Shown piece by piece: positions 8,411-16,412 of a stretch of 64,000 nt of DNA. Position 1 is the first letter of the stretch, and each line of letters begins with the position of its first letter. Below the pieces are notes generated by a model, which saw nothing but the letters and a program-made list of their open reading frames with translations, did no database searches and was not told the DNA's origin. Origin of the DNA: Paraburkholderia fungorum (GTDB lineage Bacteria; Pseudomonadota; Gammaproteobacteria; Burkholderiales; Burkholderiaceae); the NCBI RefSeq assembly GCF_003610895.1, contig NZ_MCAS01000021.1, forward strand, positions 47,230 to 111,229. The letters are read 5' to 3'. Position numbers and translations under genes: made by a program.

Positions 8411-10900
8411 CTATGCGTTCGATTTCGGCACACCTTCGAGTGCGAGCCGCGCACTGGCAACGCGCTGATGCGCCCATTGCCGCCGCTCGCGCGAGAGCGA
8501 TTGATAGGCCGCTTCACGCAGCATCGGATGGCGGAACGCATAGCAGCCCGCCCCCGTCGCCACGATGAGCCGCGCTTGCAGCAGCATGGTCAGTAGCGAA
8601 TCGATCTCGGCGACACTGCGCCCCGCCGCGTCGGCCAGCAACGCAGCAGTGAAATCCCTGCCGCTGGCAGCGGCGAGTTGCGCCAGCGGTTTGGCGGCGC
8701 CCGCGGAATCGATGCGCCCCATCAGCAATTCGTGCAGAGACGGCGGCACGGCATTGGCCGGCATGCGCTCGGCATCGGTCGCCGCGCGGGCGAGCGCCAT
8801 CAGGTAGAGCGGTACCCCGTCCGCACGCTTCGCGATTTGCGCCTCCGTATCGGGTTCGAGCGCGGCGCCCTGAGTGAGCGACGCGATGAGTTCCATACTC
8901 GACTCTGGCGACAGCGGTTTGAGCTGGATGCGGGCGATCGCGGTCGTCGACAGCCATGGCGCAGCAAAGTCGTCGCGCCCCACGAGGATCGGCAGCCGCC
9001 GGTGCAATGGCGCCTCAACGAGGCGCGCCACCAGTTGCAACGTGCCAGGGTCGGCCCATTGCAGATCATCGAGACAGATGAGGCCGCCATCCGGCACGGT
9101 TTCTTCGAGCAGCGCGAGCAGATGGGTCACAACCGCTTCGGCCTGCCGTGAGGCGCATTCGAGTTGGTTCAAGCGATCGCTGAACACCTTGCTCAAGGCT
9201 TCGAGCGCCGCTTGAGCACGTGGCGTGTCGGGTATCGTGGCATCGCGCAGCCAGCGTCGGAACGGATGATAAAGTGTCGTCGCCAATTCGGGCCGGCAGC
9301 GCAGTTCGATCGCCGGCACGCCCCGGCTCTTCACAAATTGCCTGACCAGTGATGATTTGCCCGTACCCGCGTCGCCCGTCATCAGCAACGCGCGCATCGA
9401 TAGCTGAGCGCACTGGCGCAATGCGTGGTTCAACTGCGTCAATTGCGCGTCACGTCCGATCAGCGTGCCGCGCTCGCGCGCCGGCAGCGCGGCGTCGAGC
9501 GGCATCGCCAGCAGCGCTTCCACTCTCTCGCCGGTGGAGGCATCGCTGACGAACACCTGGCGCACGGCACGGAAATCGCATTCCGGCAGCAGCTCGGCCG
9601 TCGCGTCGCTCATGAGCACTTCGCCGGCGCGCGCGCTGTTGGCGAGCAAGCCGACGATGCGCGTCAGCCGGCAACCGAGATCCGGTTGATTCTCATGGGC
9701 CGCGCTGAGCGTCAGCCCGGTGTGGATACCGAATACGATGTCGACGCTGCCGCGCTCGGGTGTACCGATCGCCCCATCCGCCTTGATCGAATCGCGGCAT
9801 TCGAGCGCGGCTGTCACGGCCTGACGGACCGCGCCTTCATGCGTGACCGGAAAGCCGAAGTACGCGAACATGCCACCGCCTGGCGCGTGCACGATATAGC
9901 CGCCCGCTGCCTGCAGAATCGCTTCGCAGCGTTTGCGCGGCGCGACAAGCGCGGCGGCCCAGCTATCCGGATCGTCGCAACGCGGCACGGTCAACTGGCA
10001 ATACGCGACCGTGATCAGGCGACGCTCCGCCGCCTCGGCAAACATCGGCGCAACCGAGCGTGTCGGCGTCGCGACGAGCGCGAGCGTGTCGCGGTGCGGG
10101 GGGACGTCGAGTGCAGCCCGGCAGTGTTCGAGTTCCGCTTGCGCCTCGGTGCGGCGACCGGCGCGCATCAGCAAACCGATCAGCAACTGCCACGCGGATT
10201 CATCCCAAGGCTCTTCAACCGTCAGACGGCGAGCGTGGGCGGCCGCACGGGTGAACTCGCCCTGCTGCGCAAATCCTTCAGTCAGGAATCGCCGCAGGCG
10301 CGAGATCGCACAACGGTAAGCGACGCGACGCGCGTCCATCCAGCGTTCGAATTCACCGGCGTCATCAATCTGGATATCGGCGAGGAATTCCCCCCGGTAA
10401 AGCGCCGCAGTTTCCGACAATGCTTCGAGCTCGGCCGGCGCTGCGCCCGCCGCGGTCTCGACCAGCCGGTCGTCGGGCGGCAACTCGCCAATCGCCACAG
10501 ACAAGGCGTGGACGTCGACCCACGGAAGCGCGTCCGGCCGCAAGCACAGCAGATCACGATGGATCTCGAAGCACTCTTCGCCGAGCGCGGCTTTCACGTC
10601 GAACAGAATGCGTTTGAGCTTGCGCCGCCCGCTCCCGGGCTCTTCGCCGGGCCAAAGCAATTCGGCCAGCCAGTCGCGCGAATGCGCCGCCCCCGGTTGC
10701 GACACGAGCCACGCGAGCAGCGCACGCGACTTGTGATACTTCAGTGGGAGTACGGTATCGCCCCGCTCGATACGCATCGGTCCAAGTAACGCGATGCGAT
10801 TTGCATGTGGCACAGCAAGTTCGTTGCCGTCTGCGCGATAACGCTGAAGCAGCGGCAACACCGCCGCCTGTCCTGCCGGATTTGATTCGATCACGAGCAT
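8411..10900 (-). CDS. SARP/BTAD-type transcriptional regulator with degenerate cyclase domain and STAND ATPase
   Basis: 829 aa. Residues 34-130 match the OmpR/PhoB-like winged helix of SARP regulators (HKSRALLAWL, LAELLWPGE, GRRKLKRILFDVK). Residues 131-280 are a BTAD helical region. Residues 293-470 resemble a class III nucleotide cyclase, but the two metal-binding aspartates appear lost: RRLITVAYCQL has Gln302 where Asp is usual, and GGGMFAYFG has Gly for the second Asp. From 481 there is an AAA_16/STAND ATPase with Walker A GDAGTGKSS (509-517) and Walker B LICLDDLQWAD (about 607). It probably activates target promoters after ATP-driven oligomerisation. Its position directly upstream of tpsBA suggests those genes are targets. 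The ligand is unknown. Confidence 0.85.
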   Translation of the reverse strand: MLVIESNPAGQAAVLPLLQRYRADGNELAVPHANRIALLGPMRIERGDTVLPLKYHKSRALLAWLVSQPGAAHSRDWLAELLWPGEEPGSGRRKLKRILFDVKAALGEECFEIHRDLLCLRPDALPWVDVHALSVAIGELPPDDRLVETAAGAAPAELEALSETAALYRGEFLADIQIDDAGEFERWMDARRVAYRCAISRLRRFLTEGFAQQGEFTRAAAHARRLTVEEPWDESAWQLLIGLLMRAGRRTEAQAELEHCRAALDVPPHRDTLALVATPTRSVAPMFAEAAERRLITVAYCQLTVPRCDDPDSWAAALVAPRKRCEAILQAAGGYIVHAPGGGMFAYFGFPVTHEGAVRQAVTAALECRDSIKADGAIGTPERGSVDIVFGIHTGLTLSAAHENQPDLGCRLTRIVGLLANSARAGEVLMSDATAELLPECDFRAVRQVFVSDASTGERVEALLAMPLDAALPARERGTLIGRDAQLTQLNHALRQCAQLSMRALLMTGDAGTGKSSLVRQFVKSRGVPAIELRCRPELATTLYHPFRRWLRDATIPDTPRAQAALEALSKVFSDRLNQLECASRQAEAVVTHLLALLEETVPDGGLICLDDLQWADPGTLQLVARLVEAPLHRRLPILVGRDDFAAPWLSTTAIARIQLKPLSPESSMELIASLTQGAALEPDTEAQIAKRADGVPLYLMALARAATDAERMPANAVPPSLHELLMGRIDSAGAAKPLAQLAAASGRDFTAALLADAAGRSVAEIDSLLTMLLQARLIVATGAGCYAFRHPMLREAAYQSLSRERRQWAHQRVASARLALEGVPKSNA

Positions 10901-11291
10901 GTCGTGTCCGCCCCCGCCGTGCGACGCCTCTCAGGTGCATCGCCGGACTGGATGCCTGCTCCAGTTAATTGTGAATGAACTCACCCTGAGTCATCGACCC
11001 GGGTTAGTGGTCTTTACTGTCATCAAGTACCGGCGGAGGATCGAATCCCAATTGGGACGGTCCACTTCGTATCCCCGTGGTCACTGAGTTTTCTGGCGCC
11101 GCCTGCTGCGACCCTCATGCCTGGTCGCGGCAAGGACTTTTAACAAATAATATTCATCGTACTAATACAAAGCCGGTGCTTGATTTGTATGCCGTGCCGA
11201 CCTATGAAACCATCGCTACAGCCACCCCGGCCACGCCCAGAAAGGCGGTGCCACATCTCGCGATAAATTCACGCTGGCGGGCCGGCTGCGT
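10901..11291. other. Intergenic region upstream of the SARP gene
   Basis: 391 bp between the stop of the LuxR-type gene and the start of the SARP gene, both minus strand. It holds an AT-rich stretch at about 11138-11176, unusual for this GC-rich region and a likely promoter area, and a perfect 12-bp palindrome at 11046-11057. No convincing coding sequence or terminator with a T-tract was seen. Confidence 0.6.
11046..11057. promoter_or_regulatory. Perfect 12-bp palindrome TCCCAATTGGGA
   Basis: Self-complementary sequence about 150 bp before the SARP gene ATG. The symmetry would suit a dimeric repressor or activator. Only the symmetry is observed; the binding protein is unknown. Confidence 0.35.
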
Positions 11292-12383
11292 TCACCGGCT
11301 CATCTCGGTGCGCGTGCCGCCGCTCAGCACGCCCAGATCGCGCGCCGCCTTTGCCGCCTCGCTGATATGACGAATCCGCAGTTTCTCGACGATCTCCGGA
11401 TAGACCCTTCGGTGTACCTGGTTTGCGGAAAGCTTGAGCGCCTGTGCGATCGGCGCCGCCGCCATGCCGCGGCTCAACATCCGCAGGACTTCGATATCGC
11501 GCGCCGAGAGCTTGTATTCGTCGGTAGCGGCACGCGCACGCGCCTCGGCGCGCCACTCCACCAGTTCGGCCGCCAATACCCGCAGCGTGTGACGCCGCCT
11601 CAACATCAGATCCTGGCTTCTTGCGTCGCTCATACCCGCGACTAGCAGATACGCGACGAAAGACTCGCCCGCGGTGCGAGCGGGCGAAATCACACCGGTG
11701 GAAAAACCTGCCTCGGCAAATGCGTCGAACGTCTGGCGCTGTCCAGCGCTGCGGATCTCGATCTGATCGCCCGGGCACGGCGCGCTGTTCGAACGTGCGT
11801 ACTCCAGAAACAGGTCATTCATATACCACCGCCGCTGCACGAACTTTTGCAGCAAGGAGAAACAGCCTTCCGACATGAAGTGACACCAGCTGATGCCCTG
11901 CTCCCGATTGGAGAGCTGATACGACGCGAAGATGTACTTCGCCGGCGCTTGTCCGCGCGAGGCAAGCACCGTCGATACGCGATGCGCGAGCCTGGGTTCG
12001 CTGCGCGTCGCGCGGATCGAGTCGAGGTTGCTCAACCCCATCTGCGAGGTCCTGCCAGTTGTTTCGGTGCGCTCGCGCAGCAACCGTTCGTAACGCTCGA
12101 ACGCGCGCTGGTAAGCGACTCTCAGCGCGTCGCGATGAGGATCGCTTGCAACGGCCTCCCGCAAGTCATCTGTGCTGCGGATCCGTGTCGAAATGGTGAT
12201 GCACATGCCATCGGGTTGCACGAGTTGCCGTTCGATCAGTTGTCCATCGGGGCTCGCCATCAACGATAGCCGCAGCCGCTCTTTCGCCGCCCAGGCGGTC
12301 TCAACGAACTCCAGGTCCACGGTACAAGATCCCCTTTCGCCGTGCCAGAAGACGCGGGAAGTCCAGCGTTGCCTGAAAATCAT
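11292..12383 (-). CDS. LuxR-family transcriptional regulator
   Basis: About 363 aa with the start placed at ATG 12383 (MIFRQRW). The frame stays open for 112 more codons to 12719, but that part is Cys/Arg/His-rich, looks non-coding and would run up to the start of the divergent kinase gene. The last 70 residues form a LuxR-type helix-turn-helix (LSARDIEVLRMLSRGMAAAPIAQALKLSANQVHRR split around the recognition helix). The N-terminal 280 residues contain no domain I can name; segments such as SWCHFMSEGCFSLLQKF recall sensory domains of LuxR solos. No clear ribosome site supports any one start. It lies divergent to the histidine kinase and upstream of the SARP gene, so it may belong to the same regulatory cluster. 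Confidence 0.75.
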   Translation of the reverse strand: MIFRQRWTSRVFWHGERGSCTVDLEFVETAWAAKERLRLSLMASPDGQLIERQLVQPDGMCITISTRIRSTDDLREAVASDPHRDALRVAYQRAFERYERLLRERTETTGRTSQMGLSNLDSIRATRSEPRLAHRVSTVLASRGQAPAKYIFASYQLSNREQGISWCHFMSEGCFSLLQKFVQRRWYMNDLFLEYARSNSAPCPGDQIEIRSAGQRQTFDAFAEAGFSTGVISPARTAGESFVAYLLVAGMSDARSQDLMLRRRHTLRVLAAELVEWRAEARARAATDEYKLSARDIEVLRMLSRGMAAAPIAQALKLSANQVHRRVYPEIVEKLRIRHISEAAKAARDLGVLSGGTRTEMSR

Positions 12384-12726
12384 GTGCCCGCAGCCGTGGG
12401 GAAAATGCGGGGGTGTTGCTTTGCTGCAAGCAGCACATGGACGCGCGACATGCTTGTTGCCACCTTGGGTCACCCGTACGTTCGTTTCTTTCGTCGGTCG
12501 TCGAACGATGCGGTCTGCCGTGACCTTAGTGCAAAGCGCGGCGATAGAACATACCTGGAAATGAGTATCCCGACGCCGCTTCAGAAGCCGTTCGATATCC
12601 GGCCCGCGAATCTTACGAAGATTGCAAGCAATGCGCATCAGACTAAAGTCCCATGCCGGCGATAAAAATCTGTGGGAGACTCCCGGTGCGAACCGGTCGT
12701 GACTTAACGCCAAAGGCACTAGAACA
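12384..12726. other. Divergent intergenic region between the LuxR-type gene and the hybrid kinase
   Basis: 343 bp. Apart from the structured leader at 12669-12715 next to the kinase start, I see no gene. The LuxR start is uncertain, so part of this stretch could be coding. Confidence 0.5.
12669..12715 (+). promoter_or_regulatory. Leader with three consecutive small hairpins before the kinase gene
   Basis: GGGAG-A-CTCCC is followed directly by CCGGT-GCGA-ACCGG (a GNRA tetraloop) and then GCC-AAA-GGC, ending about 12 bp before the kinase ATG. The second hairpin resembles the CCGGTGCGAAnCCGG arm of cobalamin riboswitches, but the rest of that riboswitch is not present. It may be a leader structure or an operator. 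Confidence 0.3.
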
Positions 12727-14562
12727 ATGAACCCTCAAGCGGCGCCGATAGCCGGGACCTCTTCCCCTTATGCCGATCAGATCTTTGCAGCGCAGATGGC
12801 TGCGCTGCGCCGCAACTTCCCCGTCGCGCTCGCGGGCTCGTTGCTCACGGTCGGCCTGATCGTCGTTGTATTGCACGGCAATTTCCCGCTGTACGAACTG
12901 CTGAGCTGGCTCGCCGCGAACGCGCTGGTCACGCTCACGCGTGCGGTGCTCGTAGCGCGGTACGCACGCGCGAGCCGGCAGATGGCGTCACTGCGGCGCT
13001 GGGAACGCTCGATACGATGGTGCACGGCGCTCGCCGGCGCGCTCTGGGGTCTGCCTTATGCGTACTGGCTGTTTCATGCGCCTTTCGAACATCAGATGTT
13101 CCTGATCATCGGCCTGCTCACGCTCGGCACCGGCGCGATTTACGCGTATTGCATTCATCTGCCGCTGCTCTATGCGTTCGAAGTGCCTTATTTCATACCG
13201 TCGTTCGCCGCGCTTTCGTTGTTGCCCGGAACGATCGCTCACGCGCTCGGCCTCGCCGGCGTGCTGTACCTGGCGGTCACGTTCGCCTTTGCTCATCGCA
13301 TGTACCGCACGCAACTCGATTCGCTGCGCATCCGCTTCGAGAACACCGACCTGCTGCAGCGTCTGGCCGTCGAGAAAGAAGCGGCGGAGCGCAGCAATCT
13401 GGCCAAGTCGCAATTTCTCGCTTCGGCGAGTCACGACCTGCGTCAGCCAGTTCACGCGCTGAGTCTGTATGTCGGAGTCCTACGCGAACAGCAGTTAAAT
13501 GCAAAGAGCCGTCAGCTGGTCGATCACATTGGCCGCGCGACCGCGGCGATGGGTAGTCTGTTCGACGGCTTGTTGAACATCTCGCGGCTCGATGCGGGCG
13601 TCATCAAGCCGCGGCGCCGCCATTTCCCAATCGACTCGCTGCTCGATCAGATTCAACGCGAGTACGCGCCGCAAGCGGCGGCACGCCGGCTTATCCTGCG
13701 TGTGCGTTGCGCCGGCGCGCCTGTCGTCTATTCCGATCCTGTGTTGCTCGACCGCATTCTGCGTAACCTGGTCGACAACGCGATCCGGCACACACGGCAA
13801 GGCGGTGTGCTGATCGCGTGCCGTCAGCGCGGCGCGAAGTTGCGCGTGGAAGTGTGGGATACCGGTGTGGGCATTGCGCCCGAGGAACATGGGAGCATCT
13901 TTCTCGAGTTCCGCCAACTGAGTAATCCTGAACGGGACCGCAACAAGGGCCTAGGGCTTGGCCTGGCCATCGTGCGTCGCACCGCCGACCTGCTCGGTCA
14001 TCCGCTTGAATTGCGCTCGCGGCCCGGAAGCGGCAGTGTGTTCGCAATCACGTTGCCGCTCGGCGAAACAGAGTCTGAGGCCGGGTCCGACGGGCCGTTT
14101 TCGTCCGCCGCCGATGCGGATCCGGACACAGATGACGACGCCGATAAGCAACGCTCCCAGGGACACCTTATCTTCATTGTCGAAGACGACGCGGACAATC
14201 TGCACGGCCTGCAACTGCTGCTGGAAACGTGGGGCTATCGGGTGATGGTCGGCAGCTGCGGCGAAGAGATCTTGCAAGCGGCGCTCGACGCCGCCGAGAA
14301 GCCAGCGCTGATCCTATGCGACTTCCGGCTGCGTGATCACGAGACCGGCATCGAAGTCATAGATCGTCTGCACGAGGAGTACGCAGACGACACGATCCCG
14401 GCAATGTTGATTAGCGGCGACACCGATCCCTCCCGGCTGATCGAAGCGTCCGCGCACGCGTGGCCGCTGTTGCACAAACCGGTCGACTCGGTTCATCTGC
14501 GCCAGGTAATCGCGCAACTGCTCGCGCCCGCTACGCGCGAGCGGGACGGCAACACCGCCTAG
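12727..14562 (+). CDS. Membrane-bound hybrid histidine kinase
   Basis: 611 aa. About six hydrophobic segments occupy residues 35-200. A helical linker leads to the HisKA domain with phospho-acceptor His in FLASASHDLRQPVHAL (about 236). The HATPase domain has the N box NLVDNAIRHT, DTGVGI and GLGLGLAIVRR. After an acidic linker, a C-terminal receiver domain starts at about 478 with HLIFIVEDDADN and the acceptor Asp in LILCDFRLRD (about 531). No periplasmic sensor domain is seen, so the membrane bundle itself may sense. It ends 4 bp from the convergent response regulator gene, its probable partner, with the receiver acting as a phosphorelay or sink. Confidence 0.92.
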   Translation: MNPQAAPIAGTSSPYADQIFAAQMAALRRNFPVALAGSLLTVGLIVVVLHGNFPLYELLSWLAANALVTLTRAVLVARYARASRQMASLRRWERSIRWCTALAGALWGLPYAYWLFHAPFEHQMFLIIGLLTLGTGAIYAYCIHLPLLYAFEVPYFIPSFAALSLLPGTIAHALGLAGVLYLAVTFAFAHRMYRTQLDSLRIRFENTDLLQRLAVEKEAAERSNLAKSQFLASASHDLRQPVHALSLYVGVLREQQLNAKSRQLVDHIGRATAAMGSLFDGLLNISRLDAGVIKPRRRHFPIDSLLDQIQREYAPQAAARRLILRVRCAGAPVVYSDPVLLDRILRNLVDNAIRHTRQGGVLIACRQRGAKLRVEVWDTGVGIAPEEHGSIFLEFRQLSNPERDRNKGLGLGLAIVRRTADLLGHPLELRSRPGSGSVFAITLPLGETESEAGSDGPFSSAADADPDTDDDADKQRSQGHLIFIVEDDADNLHGLQLLLETWGYRVMVGSCGEEILQAALDAAEKPALILCDFRLRDHETGIEVIDRLHEEYADDTIPAMLISGDTDPSRLIEASAHAWPLLHKPVDSVHLRQVIAQLLAPATRERDGNTA

Positions 14563-14566
14563 CGTG

Positions 14567-15217
14567 TCAGTTCGGCTTGCCGAATAGCCCGGCACGGCGC
14601 GCGATCAGCACCGCTTGCGTGCGATTGATTACGCCGAGTCCGGCGAGGATCGCCGTCATGTGCGCTTTGACGGTTTTCTCGCTCGTACCCAGCCGCGCTG
14701 AGATTTCGCTGTTACGCAGGCCGTCGCAGACGAGTCGCAACACTTCGATCTGCCGCGGCGTCAATGCGCCGAGCAAGGCTGCGTCGTCGGATTGAGCGGG
14801 GCGGCGCCCGGTTGTATCGATGGCCGCGTAGGCGTGCGGCACGATCTGTTTGCCTGCGATCACGCCGTGGAGCGCTTCCAGCAATGCTTTGCTCGAAGCA
14901 GATTTGTGAATGAAGCCGTGGGCGCCGGCGGACAAAGCGGTGTGCACGTCGTCAGGGTCTTCCGAAGCGGACAGCACCAGAATGTGAAGGCCCGGACGCG
15001 CTTGCCGAAGACGCCTCAGCAAGGCACTGCCGCCCACGTCCGGCAAGTAGTAGTCCATCATCACAACGCCGATCTCGGTGTGCGCGTCGAGCGCGGCAAT
15101 GGCCTCGCTGCCGTTGGAAACCGCATGTACGATGAAATCGGGCGCAGCCTGCGTGAGCGCGAGAACGAGCCCTTCGCGAAACATTGCGTGATCGTCGATC
15201 AACAGAATTGCTCGCAT
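14567..15217 (-). CDS. NarL/FixJ-type response regulator
   Basis: 216 aa using the ATG at 15217 (MRAILLIDDH); an upstream in-frame ATG at 15283 would add 22 residues with no domain value. The receiver domain has the acidic pair LLIDDH, phospho-acceptor Asp in VVMMDYYLPD and Lys in FIHKSASS. The C-terminal LuxR-type helix-turn-helix begins LTPRQIEVLRLV and has SEKTVKAHM in the recognition region. The gene converges on the hybrid kinase with 4 bp between stop codons, so the two probably form one two-component system. Targets are unknown. Confidence 0.93.
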   Translation of the reverse strand: MRAILLIDDHAMFREGLVLALTQAAPDFIVHAVSNGSEAIAALDAHTEIGVVMMDYYLPDVGGSALLRRLRQARPGLHILVLSASEDPDDVHTALSAGAHGFIHKSASSKALLEALHGVIAGKQIVPHAYAAIDTTGRRPAQSDDAALLGALTPRQIEVLRLVCDGLRNSEISARLGTSEKTVKAHMTAILAGLGVINRTQAVLIARRAGLFGKPN

Positions 15218-15299
15218 CGGATCTTCGGTCTCCGTGGATGGACCTGGCAGCGGTCGTGCAGAAAACTGGACAGGGTAAAACAAAAGCAGGAAAACGAAA

Positions 15300-15330
15300 A
15301 AGGCCTTACAAGCAATGCTTGTAAGGCCTT
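15300..15330 (-). terminator. Rho-independent terminator after tRNA-Pro
   Basis: A perfect 15-bp inverted repeat (AAGGCCTTACAAGCA and its complement, one-base centre) is followed on the minus strand by TTTTCGTTTT. It lies 9 bp past the tRNA 3' end. Confidence 0.9.
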
Positions 15331-15334
15331 GATT

Positions 15335-15415
<81 letters not shown>

Positions 15416-15478
15416 AACAGCTAAAAATTATAACAGACACTTCAGGCGATTAGAACTGCCCCACGCTAACAAAGCCAA

Positions 15479-15886
15479 CTAGTGACTCAACAAATCGATC
15501 ACGTTCAGCAACTCCTTGCGCAACCGCTCCACGTCGACCGTGCCCGTTGCTGCGGCCGGTGCGGCTACGCCCTCGCCTTCCTCGACCGCCTCTGCCGGTG
15601 CACCGTGGGCGCCGCCGCCATGCGAATCCAGCCGATTGCGCGCACCGTTGATCGTGAAGCCCTGCTCGTATAGCAACTCACGAATCCGCCGGATCAGCAG
15701 CACCTCATGATGCTGGTAGTACCGGCGATTGCCGCGCCGTTTGACCGGCCTCAACTGCGTGAACTCCTGCTCCCAGTAGCGCAGCACATGCGGTTTCACC
15801 CCGCATAGTTCGCTGACCTCACCAATTGTGAAGTAGCGCTTCGCCGGAATCGGAGGCAAGACGACTTTTTCGATCGTCGCTGTCAT
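15479..15886 (-). CDS. MerR-family transcriptional regulator
   Basis: 135 aa. The N-terminal MerR helix-turn-helix and wing are clear (YFTIGEVSELCGVKPHVLRYWEQEF, given here in outline; then RRYYQHHEVLLIRRIRELLY). The C-terminal third is Ala/Glu-rich linker followed by a short helix (VERLRKELLNVIDLL). No metal-binding cysteine cluster is seen. The position beside ihfA and the tRNA-Pro gene is the usual place for this MerR homologue in proteobacteria. Its effector and targets are not evident. Confidence 0.9.
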   Translation of the reverse strand: MTATIEKVVLPPIPAKRYFTIGEVSELCGVKPHVLRYWEQEFTQLRPVKRRGNRRYYQHHEVLLIRRIRELLYEQGFTINGARNRLDSHGGGAHGAPAEAVEEGEGVAAPAAATGTVDVERLRKELLNVIDLLSH

Positions 15887-15932
15887 CGTCAGTTAGCCGT
15901 CGTGGTGGGTTGCGCAGGGACGCGCCAATCGA

Positions 15933-16343
15933 TCAGCGCGTGAAGCTCGCTTCAGCGCCGTTCTCGACCAGCGCTTTCAGCTTTTGACTTGCATGGAACG
16001 TCACAACGCGGCGCGCGGCGATCGGAATCGCCTCGCCGGTCTTCGGGTTTCTGCCGGGACGCTGGGGTTTGTCGCGCAACTGAAAGTTGCCGAACCCCGA
16101 CAGCTTCACGCTATCGCCACTCTCCAGCGCGTCGCGGATCACCTCGAAGAACGCTTCGACCATGTCTTTCGCTTCCCGCTTGTTGAGCCCGACATTGTCG
16201 AACAGCAACTCGGCAAGTTCAGCCTTGGTAAGCGTCGGCGTTTCGGTGGAAACGGCCGCGGGTGATGTCGGAATATCGCGAATCATGGCGCTACGCTGCG
16301 CCGTAAGAAGGGCTTCGAAATCACTCGAGTTCATTTCATTCAT
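15933..16343 (-). CDS. ihfA: Integration host factor alpha subunit
   Basis: 136 aa from ATG 16343; an ATG 3 codons later (16334) or an upstream TTG (16364) are alternatives. Residues from about 37 on are the HU/IHF fold: TLTKAELAELLFDNVGLNKR, FGNFQLRDKPQRPGRNPKTG with the Pro at the DNA-intercalating arm tip, and RRVVTFHASQKLK. It forms the IHF heterodimer with the beta subunit and bends DNA. The 35-40 residue N-terminal extension, absent from E. coli IhfA, is as I recall common in Burkholderia homologues. It follows pheT, as in many proteobacteria. Confidence 0.94.
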   Translation of the reverse strand: MNEMNSSDFEALLTAQRSAMIRDIPTSPAAVSTETPTLTKAELAELLFDNVGLNKREAKDMVEAFFEVIRDALESGDSVKLSGFGNFQLRDKPQRPGRNPKTGEAIPIAARRVVTFHASQKLKALVENGAEASFTR

Positions 16344-16412
16344 ATCTATCAAATGGCGCGCCAAGCAGAAACGGAAATTGCGGAAAAATGCCGTGCAAAT
16401 GTTAACTGCGGG

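Noticed and set aside
12669..12715. Cobalamin riboswitch
   Set aside because: Only one arm resembles the consensus; the B12 box and surrounding stems are absent, and the downstream gene is a kinase, not a B12 gene.
12384..12719. 112-codon N-terminal extension of the LuxR-type gene
   Set aside because: Composition is not protein-like (Cys/Arg/His runs) and it would run up to the divergent kinase start.
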